Source: Burkholderiales bacterium (lineage in GTDB: Bacteria > Pseudomonadota > Gammaproteobacteria > Burkholderiales > Ga0077523). Taken from it: a DNA stretch of 50,481 nt. This document shows, piece after piece, positions 7,664-17,337 of the stretch; positions within the stretch are counted from its first letter, which is position 1, and each line of letters opens with the position of its first letter. The position numbers and the translations under genes were made by a program. The stretch is taken from positions 1-50,481 of the forward strand of contig JAIEQG010000013.1 in the NCBI GenBank assembly GCA_019747905.1. Reading direction: 5' to 3'. The notes beneath the pieces were generated by a model, which was not told the DNA's origin, made no database searches, and worked only from the letters and a program-made list of their open reading frames with translations.

Positions 7664-9361
7664 ATGGAACTCACCGGCGCGGAAATCACGATGCGCTGCC
7701 TCGCCGACGAGGGCGTCGAATATCTGTTCGGCTACCCCGGCGGCGCAGTGCTGCACATCTACGACGAACTGTTCAAGCAGGACCGGGTGAAGCACATCCT
7801 GGTACGGCACGAACAGGCCGCCGTACATGCCGCCGACGGCTATGCGCGCACCTGCCAGAAGCCGGGCGTCTGTCTGGTGACTTCCGGTCCCGGCGTGACC
7901 AACGCGGTCACCGGCATCGCCACGGCATACATGGATTCCATCCCCGTTGTCATCGTGTCCGGCCAGGTGCCGACCCATGCCATCGGCCAGGATGCCTTCC
8001 AGGAAGTCGACACCGTCGGCATCACGCGGCCGTGCGTGAAGCACAACTTCCTCGTGAAGGACGTGAAGGATCTCGCGGTCACGATGAAGAAGGCGTTCTA
8101 CATCGCCACCAGCGGTCGGCCCGGCCCGGTGCTGGTCGACATCCCGAAGGACGTCACCACTGCCCGCTGCGAATACGTGTATCCGGACAAGGTCGAGCTG
8201 CGCTCGTACAACCCGGTCGTGAAGGGTCACTCCGGCCAGATCAAGAAGGCGCTCGGGCTGCTGCTCGAAGCGAAACGCCCGATGATCTACACCGGCGGCG
8301 GTATCGTGCTGGGCGAAGCTTCTGCGGAGCTCACGCAATTGGTGCGTGCGCTGGGCTACCCGTGCACCAACACCCTGATGGGTCTCGGCGGCTATCCGGC
8401 GACCGACCCGCAGTTCATGGGCATGCTCGGGATGCACGGCACCTACGAGGCCAACATGGCCATGCAGCACTGCGACGTGCTGCTCGCCGTGGGAGCGCGC
8501 TTCGACGATCGCGTGATCGGCAACCCGAAGCACTTCTTCCAGGAAGACCGCAAGATCATCCACATCGACGTGGACCCGTCTTCCATCTCCAAGCGCGTCA
8601 AGGTCGACGTGCCGATCGTCGGTGACGTGAAGGAAGTGCTGGGCGAAATGAGCCGTCAGCTCGCCGCCGGCGGCCAGAAGCCGGACGCGGCTGCGCTCAA
8701 GGCCTGGTGGACGCAGATCGAGCTGTGGCGTGCTCGCGACTGCCTCAAGTATGACCGTGCGAGCCCCATCATCAAGCCGCAGATGGTGGTGCAGAAGCTG
8801 TACGAGATCACCAAGGGTGAGGCGTTCGTCACGTCCGACGTGGGCCAGCACCAGATGTGGGCCGCGCAGTTCTACAAGTTCGACAAGCCGCGTCGCTGGG
8901 TGAATTCGGGCGGGCTCGGCACCATGGGCTTCGGCCTGCCCGCTGCCATGGGCGTGTATCTCGCCCACCCGGATTCGCAGGTGGTCTGCGTCACCGGCGA
9001 GGCGTCGATCCAGATGTGCATCCAGGAGCTCTCCACCTGCAAGCAGTACCGCATGCCCATCAAGATCGTGAACCTGAACAACCGCTACATGGGCATGGTG
9101 CGGCAGTGGCAGGAGTTCTTCCACGGCAACCGCTACGCCGAGTCCTACATGGACGCGCTGCCCGATTTCGTGAAACTCGCCGAGAGCTACGGCCACGTCG
9201 GCATGCGCATCGAGAAGCCCGAGGACATCGAGCCGGCGCTGAAGGAAGCCTTCGCGCGCAAGGATCAGCTCGTGTTCATGGACTTCGTCACCGACCAGAC
9301 CGAGAACGTCTTCCCCATGGTCCCGGGCGGCAAGGGTCTGTCCGAGATGATCCTCGTATAG
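7664..9361 (+). CDS. ilvB: Acetolactate synthase, large (catalytic) subunit
   Basis: Thiamin-diphosphate enzyme that makes 2-acetolactate or 2-aceto-2-hydroxybutyrate, the first common step of valine, leucine and isoleucine synthesis. The 565-aa product has the three TPP-enzyme domains: N-terminal PYR domain with GYPGGAVLHIYDE and the HEQAAVHAADGYAR region, a central FAD-binding domain (GARFDDRVIG near residue 283), and a C-terminal PP domain. The Mg/TPP motif reads GEASIQM rather than the common GDGSFQM, a variant I recall from betaproteobacterial enzymes. ATG at 7664; a GAGG lies about 13 bases upstream. It is followed by its regulatory subunit, ilvC and further operon genes. The alternative name ilvI is also used for this protein. 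Confidence 0.97.
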   Translation: MELTGAEITMRCLADEGVEYLFGYPGGAVLHIYDELFKQDRVKHILVRHEQAAVHAADGYARTCQKPGVCLVTSGPGVTNAVTGIATAYMDSIPVVIVSGQVPTHAIGQDAFQEVDTVGITRPCVKHNFLVKDVKDLAVTMKKAFYIATSGRPGPVLVDIPKDVTTARCEYVYPDKVELRSYNPVVKGHSGQIKKALGLLLEAKRPMIYTGGGIVLGEASAELTQLVRALGYPCTNTLMGLGGYPATDPQFMGMLGMHGTYEANMAMQHCDVLLAVGARFDDRVIGNPKHFFQEDRKIIHIDVDPSSISKRVKVDVPIVGDVKEVLGEMSRQLAAGGQKPDAAALKAWWTQIELWRARDCLKYDRASPIIKPQMVVQKLYEITKGEAFVTSDVGQHQMWAAQFYKFDKPRRWVNSGGLGTMGFGLPAAMGVYLAHPDSQVVCVTGEASIQMCIQELSTCKQYRMPIKIVNLNNRYMGMVRQWQEFFHGNRYAESYMDALPDFVKLAESYGHVGMRIEKPEDIEPALKEAFARKDQLVFMDFVTDQTENVFPMVPGGKGLSEMILV

Positions 9362-9428
9362 GCGAGCGACAGACTCGCCGCGCGGCGCCGTGATGCCGCA
9401 CTCCTTCCGCGAACCCTTCCCAATACCG

Positions 9429-10980
<1,552 letters not shown>

Positions 10981-11015
10981 TGCACGGCGGATGCGTCTGG
11001 CGTGAGGGGTGAGAC

Positions 11016-11660
11016 GTGAACTACCCCCACCCCCTCATCGCTCGCGAAGGCTGGCCGTTCCTCGCGCTGGCCGTCGCGGTCGCGCTGGTGGTCACCTGGT
11101 TCGGCGGCTGGTGGTCGATCCCGTTCTGGCTCGCTGCGCTGTTCGTGCTGCAGTTCTTCCGCGATCCGCCGCGCGTCGTTCCGGCGGAAGCGGGAGCGGT
11201 GCTGTCGCCCGCCGATGGCCGCATCGTGGTGGTGGGCAAGGCGCGCGATCCGTATCTCGATCGTGACGCGCTCAAGATCAGCGTCTTCATGAACGTCTTC
11301 AACGTCCACTCGAATCGCAGCCCGGTGGACGGTGAGGTGCGGAAGGCCTGGTATCACCCCGGCAGCTTCCTCAATGCCGCGCTCGACAAGGCGTCACTTG
11401 AGAACGAGCGCAATGCCCTGCACATCGTCACTGCCGAAGGCCGCGACGTGACCTGCGTGCAGGTGGCGGGCCTGATCGCCCGCCGCATCCTCTGTTACGT
11501 GAAGGCCGGCGACCGCCTCACCCGCGGGCAGCGCTACGGCTTCATCCGCTTCGGCTCCCGGGTCGACGTGTATCTGCCGCCCGACGCCCGCCCCCTCGCG
11601 CAAGTGGGCGACGTGGTCTACGCTACGGCCACCGTACTCGCGGAGTTCCCGACTCGCTGA
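11016..11660 (+). CDS. psd: Phosphatidylserine decarboxylase proenzyme (short form)
   Basis: Makes phosphatidylethanolamine from phosphatidylserine at the inner membrane. The 214-aa protein is the short PSD-A type: an N-terminal hydrophobic anchor (about residues 15-50), the SPADGRIV and [14 protein letters not shown] motifs, and the self-cleavage pair Gly180-Ser181 in [10 protein letters not shown]. Cleavage there would make the pyruvoyl cofactor from Ser181 and leave an alpha chain of about 34 residues. The start is GTG at 11016 after GAGGGGTGAGAC. Its stop TGA shares a base with the pssA ATG (TGATG), so the two phospholipid enzymes are translationally linked. Confidence 0.96.
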   Translation: MNYPHPLIAREGWPFLALAVAVALVVTWFGGWWSIPFWLAALFVLQFFRDPPRVVPAEAGAVLSPADGRIVVVGKARDPYLDRDALKISVFMNVFNVHSNRSPVDGEVRKAWYHPGSFLNAALDKASLENERNALHIVTAEGRDVTCVQVAGLIARRILCYVKAGDRLTRGQRYGFIRFGSRVDVYLPPDARPLAQVGDVVYATATVLAEFPTR

Positions 11661-12454
11661 TGGACTACGACCGCCCGCGCAAGAAGTGGCTGGGCAAGGG
11701 CCGCTTCCGCCCGGGCATCTACTGGCTGCCCAACGCCATCACCACCGCCGCACTGTTCGCGGGTTTCTACGCGATCGTGCAGGCGATGAACGGTCGCTTC
11801 GAGGCCTCCGCCGCTGCCATCTTCGTGGCCATGGTATTCGACGGCCTCGACGGCCGGGTCGCGCGCCTCACGCGTACCCAGAGCGCGTTCGGCGCCGAGT
11901 TCGACTCGCTCTCCGACATGGTGGCGTTTGGTGCGGCGCCGGCTCTGGTCGTCTACGAGTGGTCGTTGAAGGGCATGGGCAAGATCGGATGGGCCGCGGC
12001 CTTCGCCTACTGCGCCTGCGCGGCACTGCGACTGGCACGGTTCAATACGAACATCGGCACGGTCGACAAGCGCTTCTTCCAGGGCTTGCCCAGCCCGGCC
12101 GCGGCCAGTGTCGTCGCCGGTTTCGTATGGTGCATGGAAACCTTCGCCTACAAGGGCATCGAGCTGCGCGGCATCGCCGTGGCAATCACGGTGTTCGCGG
12201 CGTTCACCATGGTGAGCAACGTCCGCTATTACAGCGGCAAGGACATCAATATCCGGCGCAGTGTGCCGTTCCCGGTGGTGGTATTGATCGCGCTGGGTGT
12301 CGCGCTGGTGTTCTTCTTCTCCGACAACCTGCCCGAGTTGCTCTTCACGGTGGCGGCGATCTATGGGGCATCGGGCTACATCTACTGGGCCTATACCAAG
12401 GTGCGCGGCAAGCCCACACCGCCACCGCCGCCGTTGATGCCGCCGGTCGCCTGA
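11660..12454 (+). CDS. pssA: CDP-diacylglycerol--serine O-phosphatidyltransferase
   Basis: Integral membrane enzyme that joins CDP-diacylglycerol and serine to phosphatidylserine, the substrate of the adjacent Psd. The CDP-alcohol phosphatidyltransferase signature D-G-x2-A-R-x8-G-x3-D-x3-D is complete (DGRVARLTRTQSAFGAEFD followed by SLSD). About eight hydrophobic segments follow, ending in a proline-rich tail. The 264-aa length fits the type II PssA of many proteobacteria. It starts at 11660, overlapping the psd stop by one base. A REP-like repeat follows 26 bases after its stop and separates it from leuA. Confidence 0.96.
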   Translation: MDYDRPRKKWLGKGRFRPGIYWLPNAITTAALFAGFYAIVQAMNGRFEASAAAIFVAMVFDGLDGRVARLTRTQSAFGAEFDSLSDMVAFGAAPALVVYEWSLKGMGKIGWAAAFAYCACAALRLARFNTNIGTVDKRFFQGLPSPAAASVVAGFVWCMETFAYKGIELRGIAVAITVFAAFTMVSNVRYYSGKDINIRRSVPFPVVVLIALGVALVFFFSDNLPELLFTVAAIYGASGYIYWAYTKVRGKPTPPPPPLMPPVA

Positions 12455-12480
12455 CAAGCGCGACTGGATGGGTTCGCGCT

Positions 12481-12570
12481 GCCCCCATCCCAACCTTCCC
12501 CCGACGTAGTCGGGGGAAGGGGTGTACATCCCCTCCCCCAGCAAAGCTGGGGGAGGGTTAGGGTGGGGGC
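12481..12570. repeat. REP-like double-hairpin repeat, copy A
   Basis: The element opens with GCCCCCATCCC and closes with its near complement GGGTGGGGGC. Inside are two hairpins: CCTTCCCCCGAC-GTA-GTCGGGGGAAGG cannot be written without a break but forms a 12-bp stem at about 12494-12520, and CCCTCCCCCAGC pairs with GCTGGGGGAGGG around 12530-12557. The same architecture recurs at 18798, 30234 and 30379. It lies between pssA and leuA. Confidence 0.85.
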
Positions 12571-12587
12571 CGCCGCGCAGCGAAGTG

Positions 12588-12616
12588 TTGCCCACCCCCG
12601 GAAAAGCCCCTATATT
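12588..12616 (+). promoter_or_regulatory. Candidate sigma70 promoter of the leuA leader
   Basis: TTGCCC at 12588-12593 and TATATT at 12611-12616 are separated by exactly 17 bases, close to the TTGACA-17-TATAAT consensus. The expected RNA start, about 7 bases past the -10 box, falls on or next to the ATG at 12624, so the leader peptide would be translated from a leaderless transcript. Confidence 0.65.
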
Positions 12617-12623
12617 CGCTCCC

Positions 12624-12707
12624 ATGAGTCTCTTCGCAGCCCAAACGTTGGTCCTTCCTGCCAGTCTCCTGCTGGCCGGGCTGCTGCTGCGCGGCCGCGC
12701 GCACTGA
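12624..12707 (+). CDS. Leucine-rich leader peptide upstream of leuA
   Basis: A 27-residue ORF, ATG 12624 to TGA 12707, lying 135 bases before leuA. Nine of its 27 residues are leucine, including two runs of three leucine codons (LLL-AG-LLL) just before the end, followed by RGRAH. This is the arrangement expected of an amino-acid attenuation leader: ribosomes would stall at the Leu runs when charged leucyl-tRNA is scarce. I see no Shine-Dalgarno site, but the candidate -10 box ends only 7 bases upstream, consistent with leaderless translation. A short membrane peptide is an alternative, since the peptide is hydrophobic. Its position before the first leucine-specific gene favours attenuation. 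Confidence 0.7.
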   Translation: MSLFAAQTLVLPASLLLAGLLLRGRAH

Positions 12708-12842
12708 TACCCCACCCCCTCCCGTAGTACCGCCGTACCCCGCCCCGGACTTAAAGTTGAAGTCCCGGAGGCCCGTATATAGTTGCGGCGCCGCGCCTTC
12801 GAAGGCTAGAGAGCCCGCGCGGCCCGATCTCAGGAGAAAACC
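12708..12842 (+). promoter_or_regulatory. leuA leader RNA with alternative hairpins (possible attenuator)
   Basis: Between the leader ORF and leuA I see a hairpin GGACTT (12747-12752) with AAGTCC (12760-12765), and a second, GCCGCGC (12790-12796) with GCGCGGC (12817-12823), containing smaller stems such as GGCT-AGAG-AGCC. The second ends 8 bases before the leuA ribosome site AGGAGA. There is no clear U-run after either stem, so regulation could be by Rho or by occluding the ribosome site rather than by a classical intrinsic terminator. Confidence 0.45.
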
Positions 12843-14378
12843 ATGAAAGACCGCCTCGTCATATTCGACACGACGTTGCGCGACGGCGAGCAGAGCCCCG
12901 GCGCATCCATGACCCGCGAAGAGAAGATCCGCATCGCGCGCCAGCTGGAGAAGCTGCGGGTCGACGTGATCGAAGCGGGCTTTCCGGCCGCGTCCAACGG
13001 CGATTTCGAAGCAGTGCGGTCGGTGGCGGGCATCATCAAGGACTCCATCGTGTGCGGCCTCGCGCGCGCCAACGACAATGACGTTCGGCGTGCCGGCGAA
13101 GCGCTGAAGGACGCCAATGCCGGACGCATCCACACCTTCATCGCCACTTCGCCGATCCACATGGAGAAGAAGCTGCGCATGAGCCCCGATCAGGTGCTCG
13201 AGCAGGCGGTGAAGGCGGTGAAGCTGGCACGTTCCTACCGTGACGACATCGAGTTTTCACCCGAAGATGCGGGTCGCTCGGAGATCGACTACCTCTGCCG
13301 CATCCTCGAGGCAGTCATCGACGCAGGGGCCAGGACGATCAACGTGCCGGACACCGTGGGCTACACCATGCCGGAGCAGTTCGGCGGCCTCATCCGCTCC
13401 TTGCGTGAGCGCATCCCGAACTCCGACAAGGCGGTCTGGTCGGTGCACTGCCACAACGATCTCGGTGTCGCCGTCGCGAACTCGCTCGCCGCGGTCATGA
13501 ACGGGGCTCGACAGGTCGAATGCACCATCAATGGCCTCGGAGAGCGCGCCGGCAACGCTTCGCTCGAAGAGATCGTCATGGCCGTGCGCACGCGCCAGGA
13601 CTTCTTTCCCTGCGAGACGCGCATCGATGCCACCCAGATCGTGCCGGCCTCCAAGCTGGTCTCGAGCATCACCGGCTTCCCGGTACAACCGAACAAGGCG
13701 ATTGTCGGTGCCAATGCGTTCGCGCACGAATCGGGCATTCACCAGGACGGCGTCCTGAAGAGCCGCGAGACCTACGAGATCATGCGGGCCGAAGACGTGG
13801 GCTGGGGTGCCAACAAGCTGGTGCTCGGCAAGCTCTCAGGGCGCAACGCCTTCCGTCAACGCCTGACGGAGCTGGGCATCGAGCTCGGCAGCGAGGAGGC
13901 GTTGAACTCCGCCTTCGCGCGCTTCAAGGATCTCGCCGACAAGAAATCCGAGATCTTCGACGAAGATCTGCAGATGCTCGTCTCCGACGAGACCATCACC
14001 CAGGAACGCGAGCACTTCAAGCTGCTTTCGATGCGCATCCATTCCGAAACCGGCGAGACGCCCACGGCGCAGGTCGTGATGGCCGAAGGTGCCGAGGAGC
14101 GCAAAGCCGAATCGCCTGGCAGCGGTGCGGTCGATGCCACCTTCAAGGCGATCGAATCCATGGTGTCGAGCGGCGCCGAGTTGCAGCTGTTTTCCGTGAA
14201 CAGCATCACCGGCGGCACCGACGCGCTGGGTGAAGTCACCGTACGACTGAAGAAGGAAGGCCGCATCGTCAATGGTGCTGGCGCCGACATCGACATCGTC
14301 GTGGCGTCGGCCAAGGCCTACATCAACGCGCTCAACAAGCTGCATTCGAAGCTGGAACGCGCTCACCCGCAAGTGTGA
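12843..14378 (+). CDS. leuA: 2-isopropylmalate synthase
   Basis: Condenses acetyl-CoA with 2-oxoisovalerate, the committed step of leucine synthesis. The 511-aa product begins with the catalytic TIM barrel ([13 protein letters not shown] near residue 9, the metal-binding HCHNDLG near 203, and the HESGIHQDG segment), followed by a linker and a C-terminal allosteric domain from about residue 395 that binds leucine ([15 protein letters not shown]). Length matches the bacterial LeuA1 type. ATG at 12843 follows AGGAGAAAACC. The gene sits at the end of the ilvBNC-psd-pssA run but has its own leader and probably its own promoter. A strong hairpin follows its stop by 4 bases. Confidence 0.98.
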   Translation: MKDRLVIFDTTLRDGEQSPGASMTREEKIRIARQLEKLRVDVIEAGFPAASNGDFEAVRSVAGIIKDSIVCGLARANDNDVRRAGEALKDANAGRIHTFIATSPIHMEKKLRMSPDQVLEQAVKAVKLARSYRDDIEFSPEDAGRSEIDYLCRILEAVIDAGARTINVPDTVGYTMPEQFGGLIRSLRERIPNSDKAVWSVHCHNDLGVAVANSLAAVMNGARQVECTINGLGERAGNASLEEIVMAVRTRQDFFPCETRIDATQIVPASKLVSSITGFPVQPNKAIVGANAFAHESGIHQDGVLKSRETYEIMRAEDVGWGANKLVLGKLSGRNAFRQRLTELGIELGSEEALNSAFARFKDLADKKSEIFDEDLQMLVSDETITQEREHFKLLSMRIHSETGETPTAQVVMAEGAEERKAESPGSGAVDATFKAIESMVSSGAELQLFSVNSITGGTDALGEVTVRLKKEGRIVNGAGADIDIVVASAKAYINALNKLHSKLERAHPQV

Positions 14379-14382
14379 GCGA

Positions 14383-14433
14383 TTGAAGTGTACGCATAGC
14401 CCCCTGACGGGGGGCTATGCACGTGCACTTCAA
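14383..14433. terminator. Strong bidirectional hairpin between leuA and the convergent kinase gene
   Basis: TTGAAGTG at 14383-14390 pairs with CACTTCAA at 14426-14433, and inside it GCATAGCCCCC pairs with GGGGGCTATGC around a small loop TGACG. The nearly continuous stem spans about 20 pairs. It lies 4 bases after the leuA stop and 137 bases beyond the end of the oppositely oriented kinase gene, so it can terminate both. The stretch from 14434 to 14570 shows no gene. Confidence 0.85.
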
Positions 14434-14570
14434 TTGAGTTGAAATGCACGACGGGCTTGGGGCGGCCCGGCGCCCGTCGTGATGACAACTGCTTGGACGG
14501 GAGGCGCCGCGGCTTCGATGTTGGGGTCGAGGTCTGTTGCGGTCGGGCTTCGACCGGTTGACCGTCGCCC

Positions 14571-15854
14571 TTAGTGCTTGGTGCTGGTGACCGGGATCAG
14601 GCGGGCGTTGGTCAGTTTCAGGCGCTCGGCCATGATGCGCAGCAGGGCGCGGGTCACTTTCAGTTGCGTCATCGCCGGGAGTTGCAGCAGGTCGGCGGCG
14701 GCGAACTCCGCGACGATCGCGTCGGTCGCGGTCTGGACGGTGGCGCTGCGGATGGCATCGGGGCCCTGCACGAAGGCCATGTCGCCGAAGCACTCGCCGG
14801 CGCGCAGCAGGTCGAGCATGCGGCCTTGCACCAGCACCTTGGCCGCACCGCGGGCGATCACGAACAGGCTGTCGCCGCGAGTGCCTTCCTGCACCAGCAC
14901 TTCCTGTGCGGGGATGCGCCGCCATTGCGCAAGCCCCACCAGTTCCCACAGCTCGAGTTCCTCGAGTTCGTTCAGCAGCGGGGCGGCGCGCAGCGAAGAG
15001 TATTTCTCGCTGTCGGGCACGATCTGGTCGTAGACACTCATGCGGCCGAGCTTCGCCAGTTCGAGCGCGGCCTCGGCCCAGTTGTCATAGCGCTCGCCGG
15101 GGAACTTGGCGAGCATGCGCAGCACGATCGGATCGACGGCGGCAGGCAGTTCGGGGCACAGCCGCGAGGGCCTGGTCGGGTCGAGAGTCAGGATGCGTTC
15201 CAGTGTTTCCGACAGGTCGGCGCCGCGGAACGGCTTCTGGCCGGTGAGCAGTTCGTAGAGCATCACGCCCAGGGAGAACATGTCGCCCTGCGGCGTGGGC
15301 GGTTCGTCGCGGATCTGTTCGGGTGCGACGTAGGCGGGCGAGCCGAGCCGCGAATGTTGCGTGGTGACCACACCGCGCACGAACGCGGCACCGAAGTCGG
15401 CCACTTTCACGTCGCTGCCGCTCGAGATGAGGATGTTCGACGGCTTGATGTCCCGATGCACCACGCCGTGGCGATGCGCATACTCGAGCGCGCCGCAGCA
15501 CTTGAAGCCGATCTGGATGACGTCATCGATCGGCAGCAGGCGATCGCGCAGCGTGTGCCGCTGCAGGTTGCCGCCGGGCACGTACTCCATGGCGACGTAG
15601 CGCAGGTTGGCTTCGGCCACGGCGTCCACGATGGTCACGATGTGCGGGTGCACCAAGCGGCCGGCCAGGGACGCTTCGCTCACGAACTGCACCGCCGCGG
15701 CGTTGGCGCGTTCCGGCTGCGATTCGGGCAGGTACACCTTCACCGCGAGGTCGGAGTTCAGGAACTCGTCATAGGCGAGATAGACGACGCTCGACTTGCC
15801 GCGGCCGAGTTCCGACCTGATCTGGTACTTGCCGATCCGCCCTTCCATCGCCAT
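14571..15854 (-). CDS. Ser/Thr protein kinase with C-terminal cyclic-nucleotide-binding domain
   Basis: A 427-aa Hanks-type kinase fused to a CRP-like cyclic-nucleotide-binding fold. Kinase residues are all present: glycine loop GRGKSS (17-22), Lys39 in AVKVY, HRDIKPSN with Asp135, DFG at 153-155, and SPAYVAPEQ. The second domain (about 295-415) has a phosphate-binding cassette FGDMAFVQGPDAIRSATV, in which the arginine that holds the cyclic phosphate is kept while the usual Glu is Asp. There are no membrane segments, so it should be cytoplasmic and could be a nucleotide-gated kinase, as eukaryotic PKG is. The start is ATG 15854 (GGAGG 4 bases upstream) or ATG 15848 (10 bases). Ligand and targets are unknown. 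It is divergent from the NADH dehydrogenase gene. Confidence 0.92.
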   Translation of the reverse strand: MAMEGRIGKYQIRSELGRGKSSVVYLAYDEFLNSDLAVKVYLPESQPERANAAAVQFVSEASLAGRLVHPHIVTIVDAVAEANLRYVAMEYVPGGNLQRHTLRDRLLPIDDVIQIGFKCCGALEYAHRHGVVHRDIKPSNILISSGSDVKVADFGAAFVRGVVTTQHSRLGSPAYVAPEQIRDEPPTPQGDMFSLGVMLYELLTGQKPFRGADLSETLERILTLDPTRPSRLCPELPAAVDPIVLRMLAKFPGERYDNWAEAALELAKLGRMSVYDQIVPDSEKYSSLRAAPLLNELEELELWELVGLAQWRRIPAQEVLVQEGTRGDSLFVIARGAAKVLVQGRMLDLLRAGECFGDMAFVQGPDAIRSATVQTATDAIVAEFAAADLLQLPAMTQLKVTRALLRIMAERLKLTNARLIPVTSTKH

Positions 15855-15987
15855 ACCGCCTCCGGCCCCCCCCGTAACCCTAGGACGGATTGTATGCGGG
15901 TCCGGGGCGCTGTGCCGCAGGACGGAACCGCTACCGGTGTCGGTGCCGTTTCCACTATCCTCTAGGGCGGACGAAACACACAAGAAC

Positions 15988-17337
15988 ATGGACATGGACT
16001 CAGTTCGGCAGCAGGCACGCTCGGGCGGGCTGCATCGCATCGTCGTGGTCGGCGGCGGTGCCGGGGGCCTGGAACTCGCCACGCGCCTGGGTGACCGCCT
16101 CGGCCGCAAGGGCAAGGCACGCATCACGCTCGTCGACCGCTCGCGTACCCACCTGTGGAAGCCCCTGCTGCACCAGGTGGCGGCCGGCAGCATGGATCAG
16201 AACGACCACGAGCTCGACTACCTGGCGCAGGCGCGCTGGCATCACTTCGATTTCCAGCTGGGCCGCATGCAAGGCCTCGATCGCGCTGCCAAGACCTTGC
16301 TGCTGGCGCCCCTGCTCGACCAGGAGACCGGCGCCGAAGTCCTGCCCGAGCGCAGGCTTCCGTATGACACGCTGGTCATGGCCGTGGGCAGCCACACCAA
16401 CGATTTCGGGACACCAGGTGCCGCACAACACGCGATCGCGCTCGATACGCCCGGTGAAGCGGAGCGCTTCCGCTCGCGCCTGCTCAATGCCTGTCTGCGT
16501 GCGAATGCGCAGAGCGCACCCCTCGGGCCGGGCCAGTTGCACGTCGCGATCATCGGGGCGGGCGCCACCGGTGTCGAACTCTCGGCAGAATTGCACAACA
16601 CCACGCGCGAGCTCGTGGCCTTCGGTCTCGATCGCATCGATCCCGAGCGCGATCTCAAGATCACCATCGTCGAAGCCGCACCGCGCATCCTGCCGGTGCT
16701 GCCCGAACGCTTGTCCACGGCGACCCTCAAGCTGCTCGAGAAGCTGAAGGTCGAGGTGCTCACCAACGAACGCGTCACCGAAGTCACCCCCGCCGGTCTC
16801 AAGACCGCGAGCGGCCGTGAAGTGCACGCGGAACTGGTGGTTTGGGCTGCGGGCATCAAGGCCCCGGAGTTCCTGAAGGACATCGACGGTCTTGAGACCA
16901 ATCGCATGAATCAGCTCGTGGTGACGCAGTCGCTTGCGACCACGCGCGACCCCTCCATCTTTGCCATCGGCGATTGCGCCGCCTGTCCGTGGCCGGAGAA
17001 GAACGGCTTCGTGCCGCCGCGCGCGCAGTCGGCGCACCAGCAGGCTTCGCACCTGGTGAAGTGGCTGCCGCGCCGCCTGGAAGGGCACGACGTGGCGCCG
17101 TGGAGCTATCGCGACTTCGGTTCGCTCGTCTCGCTCGGCGACTACAGCACGGTGGGCAGCCTGATGGGCAGCATCACCCGCGGGTCGTTGATGATCGAAG
17201 GCATCTTCGCCGGCCTCATGTACCGCTCGCTCTACAAGATGCACGAACTCGCCTTGCACGGCGCGGTCAAGGTCACGCTCGACACTATCGCCCGCCTGAT
17301 CACGCGGCGCACCGAGCCGCACGTCAAGCTGCACTGA
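15988..17337 (+). CDS. ndh: Type II NADH:quinone oxidoreductase (NAD(P)/FAD-dependent)
   Basis: Single-subunit, non-proton-pumping NADH dehydrogenase of the membrane surface. From ATG 15988 the protein is 449 aa, with the FAD-binding GGGAGGLE near residue 22, the NADH-binding IIGAGATGVELSAEL near 187, VVWAAGIKAP and the FAD-contact IGDCAACP near 330. A C-terminal amphipathic stretch (residues about 390-435, ending LARLITRRTEP-like) would attach it to the membrane. Its stop overlaps the start of an outer-membrane efflux factor by one base (TGATG), so it is probably the first gene of the efflux operon. A link between NADH oxidation and metal stress is inference. Confidence 0.9.
   Translation: MDMDSVRQQARSGGLHRIVVVGGGAGGLELATRLGDRLGRKGKARITLVDRSRTHLWKPLLHQVAAGSMDQNDHELDYLAQARWHHFDFQLGRMQGLDRAAKTLLLAPLLDQETGAEVLPERRLPYDTLVMAVGSHTNDFGTPGAAQHAIALDTPGEAERFRSRLLNACLRANAQSAPLGPGQLHVAIIGAGATGVELSAELHNTTRELVAFGLDRIDPERDLKITIVEAAPRILPVLPERLSTATLKLLEKLKVEVLTNERVTEVTPAGLKTASGREVHAELVVWAAGIKAPEFLKDIDGLETNRMNQLVVTQSLATTRDPSIFAIGDCAACPWPEKNGFVPPRAQSAHQQASHLVKWLPRRLEGHDVAPWSYRDFGSLVSLGDYSTVGSLMGSITRGSLMIEGIFAGLMYRSLYKMHELALHGAVKVTLDTIARLITRRTEPHVKLH

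Noticed and set aside
12522..12623. An upstream extension of the leuA leader ORF.
   Set aside because: The extension lies in the REP-like repeat and upstream of the candidate promoter, so the ORF more likely begins at ATG 12624.
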